Assembly (NCBI GenBank): GCA_903845055.1
Contig: CAIMWF010000097.1
Coordinates: 1 to 56,145 of the forward strand
Reading direction: 5' to 3'
Length of the DNA: 56,145 nucleotides
From: an uncultured Bacteroidales bacterium
Lineage (GTDB): Bacteria > Bacteroidota > Bacteroidia > Bacteroidales > FEN-979
Shown here: in pieces, positions 25,985-34,840 of the stretch
Numbering within the stretch: position 1 is the first letter of the stretch
Layout: each line of letters opens with the position of its first letter
The notes under the pieces: model-generated
Databases searched by the model: none
What the model was told of the DNA's origin: nothing
The model's input: the letters and a program-made list of their open reading frames with translations, nothing else
Program-made: the position numbers and the translations under genes

Positions 25985-27052
25985 CTACCTCTTTCCCGTT
26001 TTTTCCTTGACAAAAAATGATTTTGGCCGCAGGATCTTGTCGAATGTGAAATACTGGATAAGGGTAAAATCCTTTCCGTCATTTACCGAAGCGTAGAGAC
26101 GGTCGAGATCGTATGGAAGAGGAAGACCCGTAGGATCGGTCTGGCCGTCCGGACCTTTTTTGTGGAAGGTCCTGATGGTCTTGCATACTCCTGCATTATC
26201 GGTCAGGGTGATGATGATAAAGGGCTGTGAGGCGAGAATGGAGTCCTTGCGGGCCTTGTCCATGTCATTTAGCAGGGCCTCATAATTGAGGTTGCGGAAT
26301 CCGGATAAAAAGTTCAGCAGTTTCAGGGTGTCGTAATCAGCCAGTTGCGATTGATCCGACAGGGAATGGATCGAGAACTGGTTTTTCCCGTTATTCCTGA
26401 CCTCGTACGAATATTCAGGTTCAGCCGGAATTTCTATTTTCACCTTTGCAATTTCAGGGATCGTCTTTTTGAATACATTGTAGTCTCTCCAGTATTTCTC
26501 GATCGGGCTGTATCTTGGCGAAACAAATCCCCTGAAACCGGGCAGGAAAACGATATAGGGTTCCGACGAATTCTCCATCAGCATGAAGCAGCCGAGGTTG
26601 TTCTGCGTCGCACCTCCCACATAATAGACCTTTGTCAGCTTTTCATGGGGGAACCAGCGGATGATCCCGAAGAGATCGATGCGGTATACCTTCTGGTAAA
26701 TCTCAACTTTGACCGCATTTACGGCGAGCTCCTTCACGATATTGTCATGCGCGGCATTGGCAACCGGTTGCTGAACTTCGATCCCGATCATGGTTTTCAG
26801 CAGCAGTTCAACCGTGAGTTTCTGAGCAGGATACTGGTTGTCGACCATCCATTTTCCGCGTGAGATTTTGGACAGTGTAACACTGTTGTTATTCTTGTCG
26901 GCCATAAAAATCCTGGTGACAGTCGACGAATCATTCAGGGTAAAATCACTGATGGACCGCCTGAAGGTATTCGGGGATTGTGTCAGCCAGAGAACCAGGG
27001 CCAGGAGCGCAAGAATGACAAACGCAACGAAAATATTTCTGTTTTTTTTCAT
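25985..27052 (-). CDS. DUF4340 domain protein of the gldFG operon
   Basis: 355 residues: one N-terminal membrane anchor (NIFVAFVILALLALVLWL) and an extracytoplasmic beta-rich part with repeated short DUF4340-like blocks (TRIFMADKNNNSVTLSKISRGKWMVDNQYPAQ). In Bacteria DUF4340 proteins are commonly encoded after Gld-type ABC components, as here, eight bases after gldG. Role unknown; probably an accessory periplasmic subunit. Confidence 0.75.
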   Translation of the reverse strand: MKKNRNIFVAFVILALLALVLWLTQSPNTFRRSISDFTLNDSSTVTRIFMADKNNNSVTLSKISRGKWMVDNQYPAQKLTVELLLKTMIGIEVQQPVANAAHDNIVKELAVNAVKVEIYQKVYRIDLFGIIRWFPHEKLTKVYYVGGATQNNLGCFMLMENSSEPYIVFLPGFRGFVSPRYSPIEKYWRDYNVFKKTIPEIAKVKIEIPAEPEYSYEVRNNGKNQFSIHSLSDQSQLADYDTLKLLNFLSGFRNLNYEALLNDMDKARKDSILASQPFIIITLTDNAGVCKTIRTFHKKGPDGQTDPTGLPLPYDLDRLYASVNDGKDFTLIQYFTFDKILRPKSFFVKEKTGKR

Positions 27053-27060
27053 AGGAAAAA

Positions 27061-28803
27061 CTATCGGACAGGACGCGTAAATGCACGTTTTCGGAGGTGG
27101 AATTTAATCATGCCGAACCCTGTGATCAGGAGGATCGGGAGCAGTATGTTGAGCAGCTGCCAGAAAAGACGTTGTTTGGCAGTTTTGGAAGCATCGAGCA
27201 TCCTGAGTTTCAGTTCGCGGGAACGAACGGAGATCAGCCCGGAATCATCGCAAAGGTAATTGACGGCATTAAGCAGCAGGTCCTTGTTCCCGAAAGTTTG
27301 CCGGGTATATTGGTCATACCCCAGGGGCAGAGGATACCCCTGCGAATAATGAAACTGGTTTTTTGCCAGGTCGCCGTCGGCAATCACGATCATCTTGGTA
27401 GGTTTGCTCTTCGACCGGTAACCCAGGCTGGGGTTTTCCGAAAGTTCGGGCGGTATCCTGTACATAAAGGAGGAGGTAAAGGTTCCTTCAAGCAGGGCGG
27501 CCACAGGCAGGGGCCCCTGCCGGAATGCGCGTTCGTTTGGCTGTTTCTTGACAATTTCAAGGTCGATCAGGGCCGGGACATTGACGGTGCGGGAATAGGG
27601 CGATGTTTCAAGCAGGTAGGTTTTCTTCACCAGGGGGGCATTCACGGTATCAAGGGTGCTGATGAACTCTGTTTTAATGGCGTTCAGCCCGTTGACGATG
27701 GGGTGTTTTATGGTCGGCATCAGTACAGGGAAGAAATACCATGTGAAATAGTCGAACTGCGGCTGGTTGCCTATCTGCCCTGTCTTGATCGGGATTTTTA
27801 ACGCCGTCAGGTCCTGGACTAGGTTGGTGTTCAGCCGCACCCCGTAGTTGAAAAGCATGTCCTCCAGGTTGACCTCATTGGGGACGCCCATGGTGGTGCT
27901 CACTTTTATACTGTCCATGCTGGCAAAAACGGGGTCGATCAGCCAGAGTACCTTACCGCCGCGCATAATGAACTGGTCGATGAGGAACTTGTCGCGCTCA
28001 TCGAAAGGTTTCGTTGGTTTGGCGATGATCAGCGCACGGTATTTGTTCACAAGCACATCATGCGCCGTATCTGTTTTAAGCCGGATGGCAAGGCTGCTGA
28101 TCTTGTTTTTGATCTCTACCCGTTCAACGTTGTAAAACTCGGTGAGGGATTTTTCAAAGTCGAAGGTTTCCATCGGGGTGAGTTCACCCTGCCCTTCGAT
28201 GATGGCGATGCGGGCTTTGATCGGGGTGGTGAGGTTTTTGATCGCGCTGGCGAGGTTGTACTCCAGCGACTGAATGGAATTGTTGAGCACCTTGTTGGGG
28301 TCTTCCTGCAATTGCGCCATCAACAGCTGCTGTGCGACCTGTTTCCCGTGATAGGAGACAACAGCTCCCGGGAAAATGATGATCTGTGAAGCTGCACCTT
28401 TCTTTGAAACCCTTAAATCGGTCGGCTGCAAACCTGCTTCAACCAGCAGTTTGTAGGAGTCATTACGGTCCTTGGCATTGGGGTTTTCGGAAGGGTTCAC
28501 GAATTCATACTGTATTTTTTTGCTGTAAGCCCTGAATTCATCCAGCATCTCGCGCGTTTCGTTCGAAAGTCGCTGAAATCCAGAAGGAAGATCGCCCGCC
28601 AGGTAAACTTTGAAAAAAACGACATCATCCAGTTTTTTCAGCAAAGTCTTGGTTGCAGGAGAAAGAGAATACCGTTTCTCTGCTGTCAGGTCCACCCGGG
28701 TAAAAAGAAAGGAGGCGATGATGTTCAGCAGAACAATGATCGCGATACCGAGCAATAGTCCGGTAATATTTCCCCGCTTGATATTTTTCTTCTTATCCGC
28801 CAT
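27061..28803 (-). CDS. gldG: Gliding-type ABC transporter extracytoplasmic subunit GldG
   Basis: From the ATG at 28803 the product has 580 residues. An N-terminal membrane helix (GLLLGIAIIVLLNIIASFLF) is followed by TRVDLTAEKRYSLSPATKTLLKKLDD, the characteristic GldG opening, a long ABC-type uncharacterised domain and a C-terminal membrane helix (LNILLPILLITGFGMIKFHL). In Flavobacterium GldA-GldF-GldG form an ABC complex needed for gliding, while in many Bacteroidetes it persists without known gliding. The upstream frame extends to 28818, overlapping gldF. No gldA ATPase gene is in the window. Confidence 0.88.
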   Translation of the reverse strand: MADKKKNIKRGNITGLLLGIAIIVLLNIIASFLFTRVDLTAEKRYSLSPATKTLLKKLDDVVFFKVYLAGDLPSGFQRLSNETREMLDEFRAYSKKIQYEFVNPSENPNAKDRNDSYKLLVEAGLQPTDLRVSKKGAASQIIIFPGAVVSYHGKQVAQQLLMAQLQEDPNKVLNNSIQSLEYNLASAIKNLTTPIKARIAIIEGQGELTPMETFDFEKSLTEFYNVERVEIKNKISSLAIRLKTDTAHDVLVNKYRALIIAKPTKPFDERDKFLIDQFIMRGGKVLWLIDPVFASMDSIKVSTTMGVPNEVNLEDMLFNYGVRLNTNLVQDLTALKIPIKTGQIGNQPQFDYFTWYFFPVLMPTIKHPIVNGLNAIKTEFISTLDTVNAPLVKKTYLLETSPYSRTVNVPALIDLEIVKKQPNERAFRQGPLPVAALLEGTFTSSFMYRIPPELSENPSLGYRSKSKPTKMIVIADGDLAKNQFHYSQGYPLPLGYDQYTRQTFGNKDLLLNAVNYLCDDSGLISVRSRELKLRMLDASKTAKQRLFWQLLNILLPILLITGFGMIKFHLRKRAFTRPVR

Positions 28804-28811
28804 TTTGTTGA

Positions 28812-29543
28812 TTACCATTTCCTGCTCTCCAGCGACAATTTTGTCAGCAGGATAAAAATTGCCGTTACACTGATAAAATAAATGAGATCCCGGCTGTCGA
28901 TCACCCCCCTGCTGATGGAAGAATAATGGGCGTTGAGCCCCAGCGACTCTATGATCAAACCGGTTTTCCCGGAAAGGATGAAATTATAGATAAACTCGAA
29001 CCCCATATAGAGGAAGAAGCTGATGAAAACCGCCAGGATAAAGGAGACGATCTGGTTGTCGGTGAGCGAGGAGGCAAAAATGCCGATGGACACAAAACTG
29101 GCGCCGAGGAACAACAGCCCGAGGTAGGAGCCCCATATGCTTCCCGAATCGAGGTTTCCCGGGGGAAGCCCCAGCAGGTAAATGGAGACATAATAGACAA
29201 GGGTGGGTACCAGGGAGATGACGACCAGGACAACGCCGGCAAAATATTTTGCCAGGATTACCTGCAGGTCGGTGAGTGGTTGTGTCATCAGCAGTTCAAG
29301 GGTGCCGCTCTTTTTCTCATCTGCAAAAGACCGCATGGTGATGGCCGGGATGAGGAATAAAAATACAAAAGGAGCAAGGATGAACAGCCCGTCAAGACTG
29401 GCGAAGCCGAAATCGAGAACGTTGAACTCAAGGGGGAACACCCACAGGAATAACCCTGTCATCAGCAGGAATACCACCATTACGATGTACCCGATGAGCG
29501 AGTTCAGGAAACCGTTGATCTCTTTCTTAAAAAGGGTGAACAT
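28812..29543 (-). CDS. gldF: Gliding-type ABC transporter permease GldF
   Basis: Six-helix ABC-2 type permease of 243 residues from the ATG at 29543. Conserved permease phrase MRSFADEKKSGTLELLMTQPLTDLQVILAKY, and helices such as YIVMVVFLLMTGLFLWVFPL. It is the first gene of gldF-gldG-DUF4340, with a -7 element 22 bases upstream. The ATPase must be encoded elsewhere. Confidence 0.88.
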   Translation of the reverse strand: MFTLFKKEINGFLNSLIGYIVMVVFLLMTGLFLWVFPLEFNVLDFGFASLDGLFILAPFVFLFLIPAITMRSFADEKKSGTLELLMTQPLTDLQVILAKYFAGVVLVVISLVPTLVYYVSIYLLGLPPGNLDSGSIWGSYLGLLFLGASFVSIGIFASSLTDNQIVSFILAVFISFFLYMGFEFIYNFILSGKTGLIIESLGLNAHYSSISRGVIDSRDLIYFISVTAIFILLTKLSLESRKW

Positions 29544-29565
29544 GCACACGAAGGTTAAAGGCGTG

Positions 29566-29573
29566 CAAAATTA
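29566..29573 (-). promoter_or_regulatory. -7 promoter element (TAATTTTG) for gldF-gldG-DUF4340
   Basis: Minus-strand TAATTTTG matches TAnnTTTG, 22 bases before the gldF ATG at 29543. Confidence 0.6.
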
Positions 29574-29611
29574 GCAATTTTCAGCCACCAAAATGCACTT
29601 GGGATGAAGAT

Positions 29612-30079
29612 TTAGGGTGTTTGCCTTGAAATGTAGACCGAGTAATCGACGAGTTTGGGTTCGTACGATTCTTTCAGCAGGTGCGAAGAAATCAGGAAGT
29701 CGGCCGTGGAGCGGTTGCAGGCCGTGGGGATGTTGTACACCACCGTGATCCTGAGAAGCGCCTTCACATCCACATCGTGCGGTTGCGGTTGCATCGGGTC
29801 CCAGAAAAATATGAGCAGATCGATCATCCCTTCCGAAATGAGCGCGCCCAGCTGCTGATCTCCTCCGAGCGGACCCGATTTCAGTTTGACAATGTCGAAG
29901 GTGATCTTCTCATCCTCTTCAAGTTTATTCAGGATGGTCTCCTCGACAAGTTTCCCGGTGGTTCCGGTGCATATCAGGTGATGACCAAGAAGAGTCTTGT
30001 AATTGAATTCAACCCATTCCACAAGATCCTTCTTGCGGTTGTCATGAGCGACAAGGGCAATATGTTTTGATTTTTCCAT
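29612..30079 (-). CDS. mgsA: Methylglyoxal synthase
   Basis: Converts dihydroxyacetone phosphate to methylglyoxal and phosphate, an overflow bypass of lower glycolysis. The 155-residue protein shows the phosphate site TGTTGKL, the catalytic aspartate in SGPLGGDQQLGAL, and the DPMQPQPHDVDVKALLR segment with the active-site Asp and His. Length is normal. It sits 14 bases after the SAM hydroxide adenosyltransferase gene and is probably in its transcript. Confidence 0.94.
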   Translation of the reverse strand: MEKSKHIALVAHDNRKKDLVEWVEFNYKTLLGHHLICTGTTGKLVEETILNKLEEDEKITFDIVKLKSGPLGGDQQLGALISEGMIDLLIFFWDPMQPQPHDVDVKALLRITVVYNIPTACNRSTADFLISSHLLKESYEPKLVDYSVYISRQTP

Positions 30080-30093
30080 AATGACTGAGTTTG

Positions 30094-30873
30094 TTATTCC
30101 ATTTCCACCAGCACGAGCTGGTCCATTTTAAGGCCGAGCAGGCTGCTTGCCTTGCTCTGGTGAATGGCAATCTCCAGGTATCCGCTGGTTGAGAAAAGCG
30201 CCAGCATTTCCCCGGGGTTGACATCCTTATAAGCTTTGCTGATGGTGGTGATCCGGTAATTGGGCGACCTGAAAGTGATGGCGAACTTCCTGTTTTTTAC
30301 CACCGAATTGAACAGCTGTTCGGTGATATTGACAAAAGCGTTCTCGTAGTTATCAACATAAATGACCTTTCCCTTGATCGTATCATCCTGTATGACGGGC
30401 TTGAATGACATTTTCTGCAGGATACCCTCCTTGGGATGCCCGAGTGATTCGAGAGGTTTCCCGGAGGCGATATGGCAGGCTACTTTTACAAAAACATCGC
30501 GGGAAGGGAAGGTGAAATAGTCGGAATCCTGGATGATGTCGAGTTCGATGATCCTTTCCGGCTTATCGTCAAAAATCAGCGAAAAAATACCGTTGTCGGC
30601 ACCGATGAAATAATGTCCGTGATGGCAAACCAGGGTGTGCGGTGTGTCGGTGGCAGCCTCGGTATTGATGGCCAGGATATGGATCGTTCCTTCAGGAAAG
30701 CTCCTGTAAAAATTACGGATGATGAAAGCCGCCTGGTTCAGGTCAAAAGCGGGTACCTGGTGCGATATGTCGACAATCTGTGCGCCAGGCAGCTGCCTCA
30801 GAATGGCGCCTTTGACCGATCCTGCATAATGATCTTTATGTCCCCAGTCGCTTGTAAGCGTTATGATTGCCAT
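30094..30873 (-). CDS. SAM hydroxide adenosyltransferase (DUF62/duf-62 family)
   Basis: 259 residues of the fluorinase/chlorinase-related family that in most bacteria hydrolyses S-adenosylmethionine to adenosine and methionine. Matching parts are ITLTSDWGHKDHYAGSVKGAIL near the start (Asp and the DxYxG-like site) and GADNGIFSLI in the middle. The halogenase-specific loop is not seen, so the hydroxide-type activity is more likely. It is divergent from phoH, with crossed promoter elements between them, and leads into mgsA. Confidence 0.85.
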   Translation of the reverse strand: MAIITLTSDWGHKDHYAGSVKGAILRQLPGAQIVDISHQVPAFDLNQAAFIIRNFYRSFPEGTIHILAINTEAATDTPHTLVCHHGHYFIGADNGIFSLIFDDKPERIIELDIIQDSDYFTFPSRDVFVKVACHIASGKPLESLGHPKEGILQKMSFKPVIQDDTIKGKVIYVDNYENAFVNITEQLFNSVVKNRKFAITFRSPNYRITTISKAYKDVNPGEMLALFSTSGYLEIAIHQSKASSLLGLKMDQLVLVEME

Positions 30874-30884
30874 GGAAATATTCG

Positions 30885-30892
30885 TACTTTTG
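30885..30892 (+). promoter_or_regulatory. -7 promoter element (TACTTTTG) for phoH
   Basis: TACTTTTG matches TAnnTTTG, 24 bases before the phoH ATG at 30917. The opposing minus-strand element lies only six bases further right. Confidence 0.65.
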
Positions 30893-30898
30893 CGTATT

Positions 30899-30906
30899 CA
30901 AAGGTA
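30899..30906 (-). promoter_or_regulatory. -7 promoter element (TACCTTTG) for the SAM hydroxide adenosyltransferase
   Basis: Minus-strand TACCTTTG matches TAnnTTTG, 25 bases before the start at 30873. It lies downstream of the phoH element, so the two promoters cross each other. Confidence 0.65.
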
Positions 30907-30916
30907 CAACTATTTC

Positions 30917-31858
30917 ATGAGTGAGAAAATAATCAGCCTTGAATCAGCCCACCCGCTCGATATTTTTGGTGCAAACGACCAGAACCTGGAGGTAGTCAGG
31001 AATTACTTCCCCAAGATAAAGATCGTTTCCCGTGACAACATGCTCAAGGTTTATGGAGATGAGAATGACCTGGCTGATTTTGAAGAGAAATTCACCACGC
31101 TTATCCGCTTTCACGAAAAATTCGGCCGGCTGACGAAAAATGACATCCCGATGATCCTCGATCCGGGCACCAACGGCAACATAATGGGTGCCGAGGGCAA
31201 TGCCGACGTGCTCGTACATGGAAAAAACGGGCTGCTGATCAGGGCCCGCACGGCAAACCAGCGGAAGATGGTCGAAAGCTGTCTGAAAAACGACCTGGTA
31301 TTTGCCATCGGACCTGCAGGAACCGGGAAAACATACACCGCAGTAGCACTGGCGGTAAGAGCACTGAAAAACAAGGAAATCCAGCGGATCATCCTTACCC
31401 GGCCAGCCGTTGAAGCGGGTGAAAACCTCGGCTTCCTGCCCGGCGACCTCAAGGAAAAACTCGATCCGTATATGCAGCCGCTCTACGATGCGCTTGGTGA
31501 CATGCTCCCGACGCAAAAGCTGCTTCAATACATCGAGGAGAGGATCATCGAGATCGCACCGCTGGCTTTCATGCGGGGCCGGACCCTCAACAACGCCTTC
31601 GCCATCCTCGATGAGGCCCAGAACACCACACCGAGCCAGCTCAAGATGTTCCTGACCCGCATGGGTTCCTCTTCCAAATTTATTGTAACCGGCGACATCA
31701 CACAGATCGATCTCCCCAAAAACCAGGTGAGCGGGCTCGTCCATTCCCAGGCCATCCTGAACAACATACCCGGGATTGACTTTGTTTACCTCGACAAATC
31801 GGACATCATCCGCCACAAACTGGTAAGCAGGATCATCACGGCATACAGCAACGAGTAA
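30917..31858 (+). CDS. PhoH family ATPase
   Basis: 313 residues from the ATG at 30917. An N-terminal KH-like part (EVVRNYFPKIKIVSRDNMLKVYG) precedes the PhoH ATPase domain: Walker A GPAGTGKTYTAVA, conserved RPAVEAGENLGFLPGDLKEK, Walker B-like LDEAQNTT and the sensor SKFIVTGDITQIDLP. PhoH proteins are cytosolic ATPases linked to RNA metabolism, often called PhoH or YbeZ. The frame opens 54 bases upstream, but that part covers the promoter. Confidence 0.93.
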   Translation: MSEKIISLESAHPLDIFGANDQNLEVVRNYFPKIKIVSRDNMLKVYGDENDLADFEEKFTTLIRFHEKFGRLTKNDIPMILDPGTNGNIMGAEGNADVLVHGKNGLLIRARTANQRKMVESCLKNDLVFAIGPAGTGKTYTAVALAVRALKNKEIQRIILTRPAVEAGENLGFLPGDLKEKLDPYMQPLYDALGDMLPTQKLLQYIEERIIEIAPLAFMRGRTLNNAFAILDEAQNTTPSQLKMFLTRMGSSSKFIVTGDITQIDLPKNQVSGLVHSQAILNNIPGIDFVYLDKSDIIRHKLVSRIITAYSNE

Positions 31859-31880
31859 CCCAGGAAATTTGTTAGTTCTT

Positions 31881-31888
31881 TATATTTG
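31881..31888 (+). promoter_or_regulatory. -7 promoter element (TATATTTG) for purC
   Basis: TATATTTG matches TAnnTTTG, 17 bases before the purC ATG. Confidence 0.6.
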
Positions 31889-31905
31889 TAAAAATTTCAC
31901 AGCCC

Positions 31906-32859
31906 ATGGAAAATGTAATCCTGAAAACAACCTTTTCTTTTCCCGGACAAAAAAGCCTTTACAAAGGGAAGGTCCGCGATGTGTATAATATTGATGACCA
32001 ATTCCTGGTAATGGTTGCCAGCGACCGGATTTCGGCGTTTGATGTTGTTCTGCCGAGGGGCATCCCCTATAAAGGGCAGGTGCTGAACCAGATTGCGGCC
32101 AAGTTCCTGGATGCCACGGTCGATATCTGCCCGAACTGGAAAATTGCCACCCCCGATCCCAACGTCACCATCGGCCGCTTCTGCAAAATCTACCCGGTCG
32201 AAATGATCATACGCGGTTACCTTACAGGAAGTTCCTGGCGGACCTACCAGAAGGGGATCCGTGACATCTGCGGGGTGACTGTTCCCAATGGGATGAAGGA
32301 ACATCAGCGCTTCCCTCACCCGATCATCACCCCCACCACCAAGGCGGCTGAGGGCCATGATGAAGACATTACCGAAGAGGAGATTCTTGCCTCCGGGTTG
32401 ATACCCAAGGATGAATACGACCTCATCAAACAATACACCTTTGCCCTGTTTAAAAGGGGAACCGAAATTGCCGGTCGGCAGGGGCTTATCCTGGTCGATA
32501 CCAAGTATGAGTTTGGAAAGGGGACCGACGGCAGGATTTACCTCTGCGACGAAATCCACACCCCCGATTCTTCAAGGTACTTTTATCTCGAAGGATACGA
32601 AGAACGGCAGGCATCTGGCATGCAACAACGTCAGCTTTCAAAGGAATTCGTTCGCGAATGGCTCATGACCAATGGCTTCATGGGCCGCGAAGGACAGGCG
32701 GTGCCCGACATGAGCGATGCATGGATCAATGAAATATCCGACAGGTATATCGAACTTTACGAAGGAATTACCGGTGAAAAATTCATCAAGGCCGAAAATA
32801 TTGACATTGCCAGGCGCATCGAATCGAACATCCTGAAATTTCTGGAAACCGAGAGGTAG
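31906..32859 (+). CDS. purC: SAICAR synthase
   Basis: Joins CAIR and aspartate with ATP in purine synthesis. The 317-residue form is the longer eukaryote-like type. Conserved parts are [49 protein letters not shown] and the [14 protein letters not shown]-binding segment. Own promoter; not linked here to other pur genes. Confidence 0.95.
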   Translation: MENVILKTTFSFPGQKSLYKGKVRDVYNIDDQFLVMVASDRISAFDVVLPRGIPYKGQVLNQIAAKFLDATVDICPNWKIATPDPNVTIGRFCKIYPVEMIIRGYLTGSSWRTYQKGIRDICGVTVPNGMKEHQRFPHPIITPTTKAAEGHDEDITEEEILASGLIPKDEYDLIKQYTFALFKRGTEIAGRQGLILVDTKYEFGKGTDGRIYLCDEIHTPDSSRYFYLEGYEERQASGMQQRQLSKEFVREWLMTNGFMGREGQAVPDMSDAWINEISDRYIELYEGITGEKFIKAENIDIARRIESNILKFLETER

Positions 32860-32898
32860 ATTGTTCTCTCCGCCAAATCTTTAACGCCAACGTTTACC

Positions 32899-34113
32899 AT
32901 GATCCCATTCAGTCCGCCCCGAATTGACCAGCTCATCATCGATGAAGTCACCGATACCCTCCGTTCGGGATGGATCACCACAGGGCCGAAAACAAAAAAA
33001 TTTGAAAAATTGCTGACTGCCTATGGCGGGCAGCAGTCGACCCTTTGCGTGAGTTCCGCCTCGGCCGGGCTCGAACTGATGCTCCGCTGGTTCGGGGTGA
33101 CCGCGGGCGATGAGGTGATCGTCCCTGCTTATACTTACGCAGCAACGGCCAACGTGGTGGTTCATTGCGGGGCAAGGGTGGTCTTTGTCGATGTCCGGGA
33201 AGACTTTAATGTTTCGGTTGAGGCCATTGCAAGGGCCATTACCCCCAGGACGAAGGTGATCATGCCGGTCGACATTGCCGGATGGCCCTGCGATTATGAT
33301 GCGATCAACGAATTGGTATCCCGCCCCGGGTTCCGGGCGATGTTCAACCCCGCCACAGAGGAACAAAAGATGCTGAACCGGATCCTTGTATTATCGGATG
33401 CGGCGCACTCGGTTGGCGGGCGATACCATGGACGGCGTGTCGGGAACCTTACTGATATTACGGTTTATTCATTCCATGCGGTAAAAAACCTCACCACTGC
33501 CGAAGGGGGTGCCATTTGCCTGAATCTCCCCGCACCATTTGACAATGAGCGGATTTATAGCAAACTGAATTCAAAATCGCTGCATGGACAGACCAAAGAT
33601 GCCCTGGCAAAAACAGAGGCAGGAGGATGGCGGTACGACATTCTCGAACCCGGTTACAAATGCAACATGACCGATATCCAGGCCTCCATGGGGCTCGTTG
33701 AACTTGCCAGGTACGATGCTGACATGCTGGTGCGGCGCAAACAGATCTTCGACCGGTATGCTGAGGCCTTCAGGGTCCATGCATGGGCGCAGTTGCCTGA
33801 TTACGAAAATGAAGAAAAAACCTCCTCCTATCATGTTTTTTTACTGCGGATCCGTGGAATTGACAGCGAAACCCGGGACCGTATCATCAGCGGCATTTTC
33901 GCCAGGGAGGTTGCCGTAAATGTTCATTTCGTCCCGTTGCCCATGATGACCTACTACCGGAACGAGGGTTATGACATAGCCGATTACCCTGTCGCATTTG
34001 ACAACTATTCACGTGAAATCAGTCTGCCCGTGTATTATGATCTGACGGATGAGATGGTGGCCGTGGTCATCCGGGTCGTGACAGAGACGGTTGCGGAAGT
34101 GCTTTGCTGCTGA
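32899..34113 (+). CDS. DegT/DnrJ/EryC1-family PLP aminotransferase
   Basis: 404-residue sugar aminotransferase-type enzyme. It opens with IPFSPPRIDQLIIDEVTDTLRSG, has the AYTYAATANVVVHCGA substrate region, and the PLP lysine lies in VYSFHAVKNLTTAEGG. Family members add an amino group to a keto-sugar nucleotide for surface polysaccharide or glycan building. The product sugar is not known. It is followed after 66 bases by a phosphoglycosyl transferase gene, which strongly suggests both act on one undecaprenyl-linked amino sugar. Confidence 0.88.
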   Translation: MIPFSPPRIDQLIIDEVTDTLRSGWITTGPKTKKFEKLLTAYGGQQSTLCVSSASAGLELMLRWFGVTAGDEVIVPAYTYAATANVVVHCGARVVFVDVREDFNVSVEAIARAITPRTKVIMPVDIAGWPCDYDAINELVSRPGFRAMFNPATEEQKMLNRILVLSDAAHSVGGRYHGRRVGNLTDITVYSFHAVKNLTTAEGGAICLNLPAPFDNERIYSKLNSKSLHGQTKDALAKTEAGGWRYDILEPGYKCNMTDIQASMGLVELARYDADMLVRRKQIFDRYAEAFRVHAWAQLPDYENEEKTSSYHVFLLRIRGIDSETRDRIISGIFAREVAVNVHFVPLPMMTYYRNEGYDIADYPVAFDNYSREISLPVYYDLTDEMVAVVIRVVTETVAEVLCC

Positions 34114-34179
34114 TCCCTTTTCTGAAAAAATCCCTGCTCCGCTTCCCGCGGTTCCGGTGCTGATAACATACCTGAACAT

Positions 34180-34770
34180 ATGATCAGATTTTTTGATTTA
34201 ATGTTTTCATTGCTCGGGCTGATCCTTTTGATGCCGGTTTTCCTGGTCATCATGATCGTAATCCTGGTCGACTCGCGGGGCGGGGCGTTTTTTATGCAGA
34301 CACGGGTGGGTAAGGGAAACCGTGAGTTCAAACTTTTAAAATTCAGAACGATGCGTACCGGTTCTGAAAAAACAGGAGGCCTCACCATTGGAGTCCACGA
34401 TAGCAGGATCACCAAAACCGGATATTTTTTGCGAAAATTCAAACTGGATGAGTTACCCCAGCTCCTCAATGTCTTTATCGGCGACATGAGCCTTGTAGGG
34501 CCGCGTCCGGAGATCAGGAAATACGTTGACCTTTACAGCGGGGATCAGCTGGTTGTTCTTTCGGTAAAGCCGGGGATAACCGATTATGCCTCGATCGAAT
34601 TCATGGATGAGAATGCGATCCTCGGGAGATCACCCGATCCCGAGCAGACCTACATCACGGAGATCATGCCTGCTAAAATAGCGATGAACATGCAGTACAT
34701 CCAAAATTACGGAGCGAAAGAATATTTTGCAATCCTTTTCAGAACCCTGGCGAAAATCATCGGTCGTTAA
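34180..34770 (+). CDS. Monotopic phosphoglycosyl transferase (PglC-like sugar transferase)
   Basis: 196 residues with one N-terminal membrane segment (FFDLMFSLLGLILLMPVFLV) and the bacterial sugar transferase domain: KFRTMR, the catalytic RKFKLDELPQLLNV with the Asp-Glu pair, and GDMSLVGPRPE. The small size corresponds to PglC-like enzymes that move a phospho-sugar onto undecaprenyl phosphate. With the aminotransferase upstream it looks like the start of a glycan pathway whose other genes are not here. Confidence 0.9.
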   Translation: MIRFFDLMFSLLGLILLMPVFLVIMIVILVDSRGGAFFMQTRVGKGNREFKLLKFRTMRTGSEKTGGLTIGVHDSRITKTGYFLRKFKLDELPQLLNVFIGDMSLVGPRPEIRKYVDLYSGDQLVVLSVKPGITDYASIEFMDENAILGRSPDPEQTYITEIMPAKIAMNMQYIQNYGAKEYFAILFRTLAKIIGR

Positions 34771-34840
34771 TGCATGCCCGCATCGACCAGGGCTCTGGCA
34801 GGTGTGTCTTCAACAATAAAAGTGGAACCCGGATCCCGGC

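Noticed and set aside
30944-31816. 290-codon minus-strand frame opposite phoH
   Set aside because: PhoH is unmistakable on the plus strand. The reverse frame has no signal, domain or start context.
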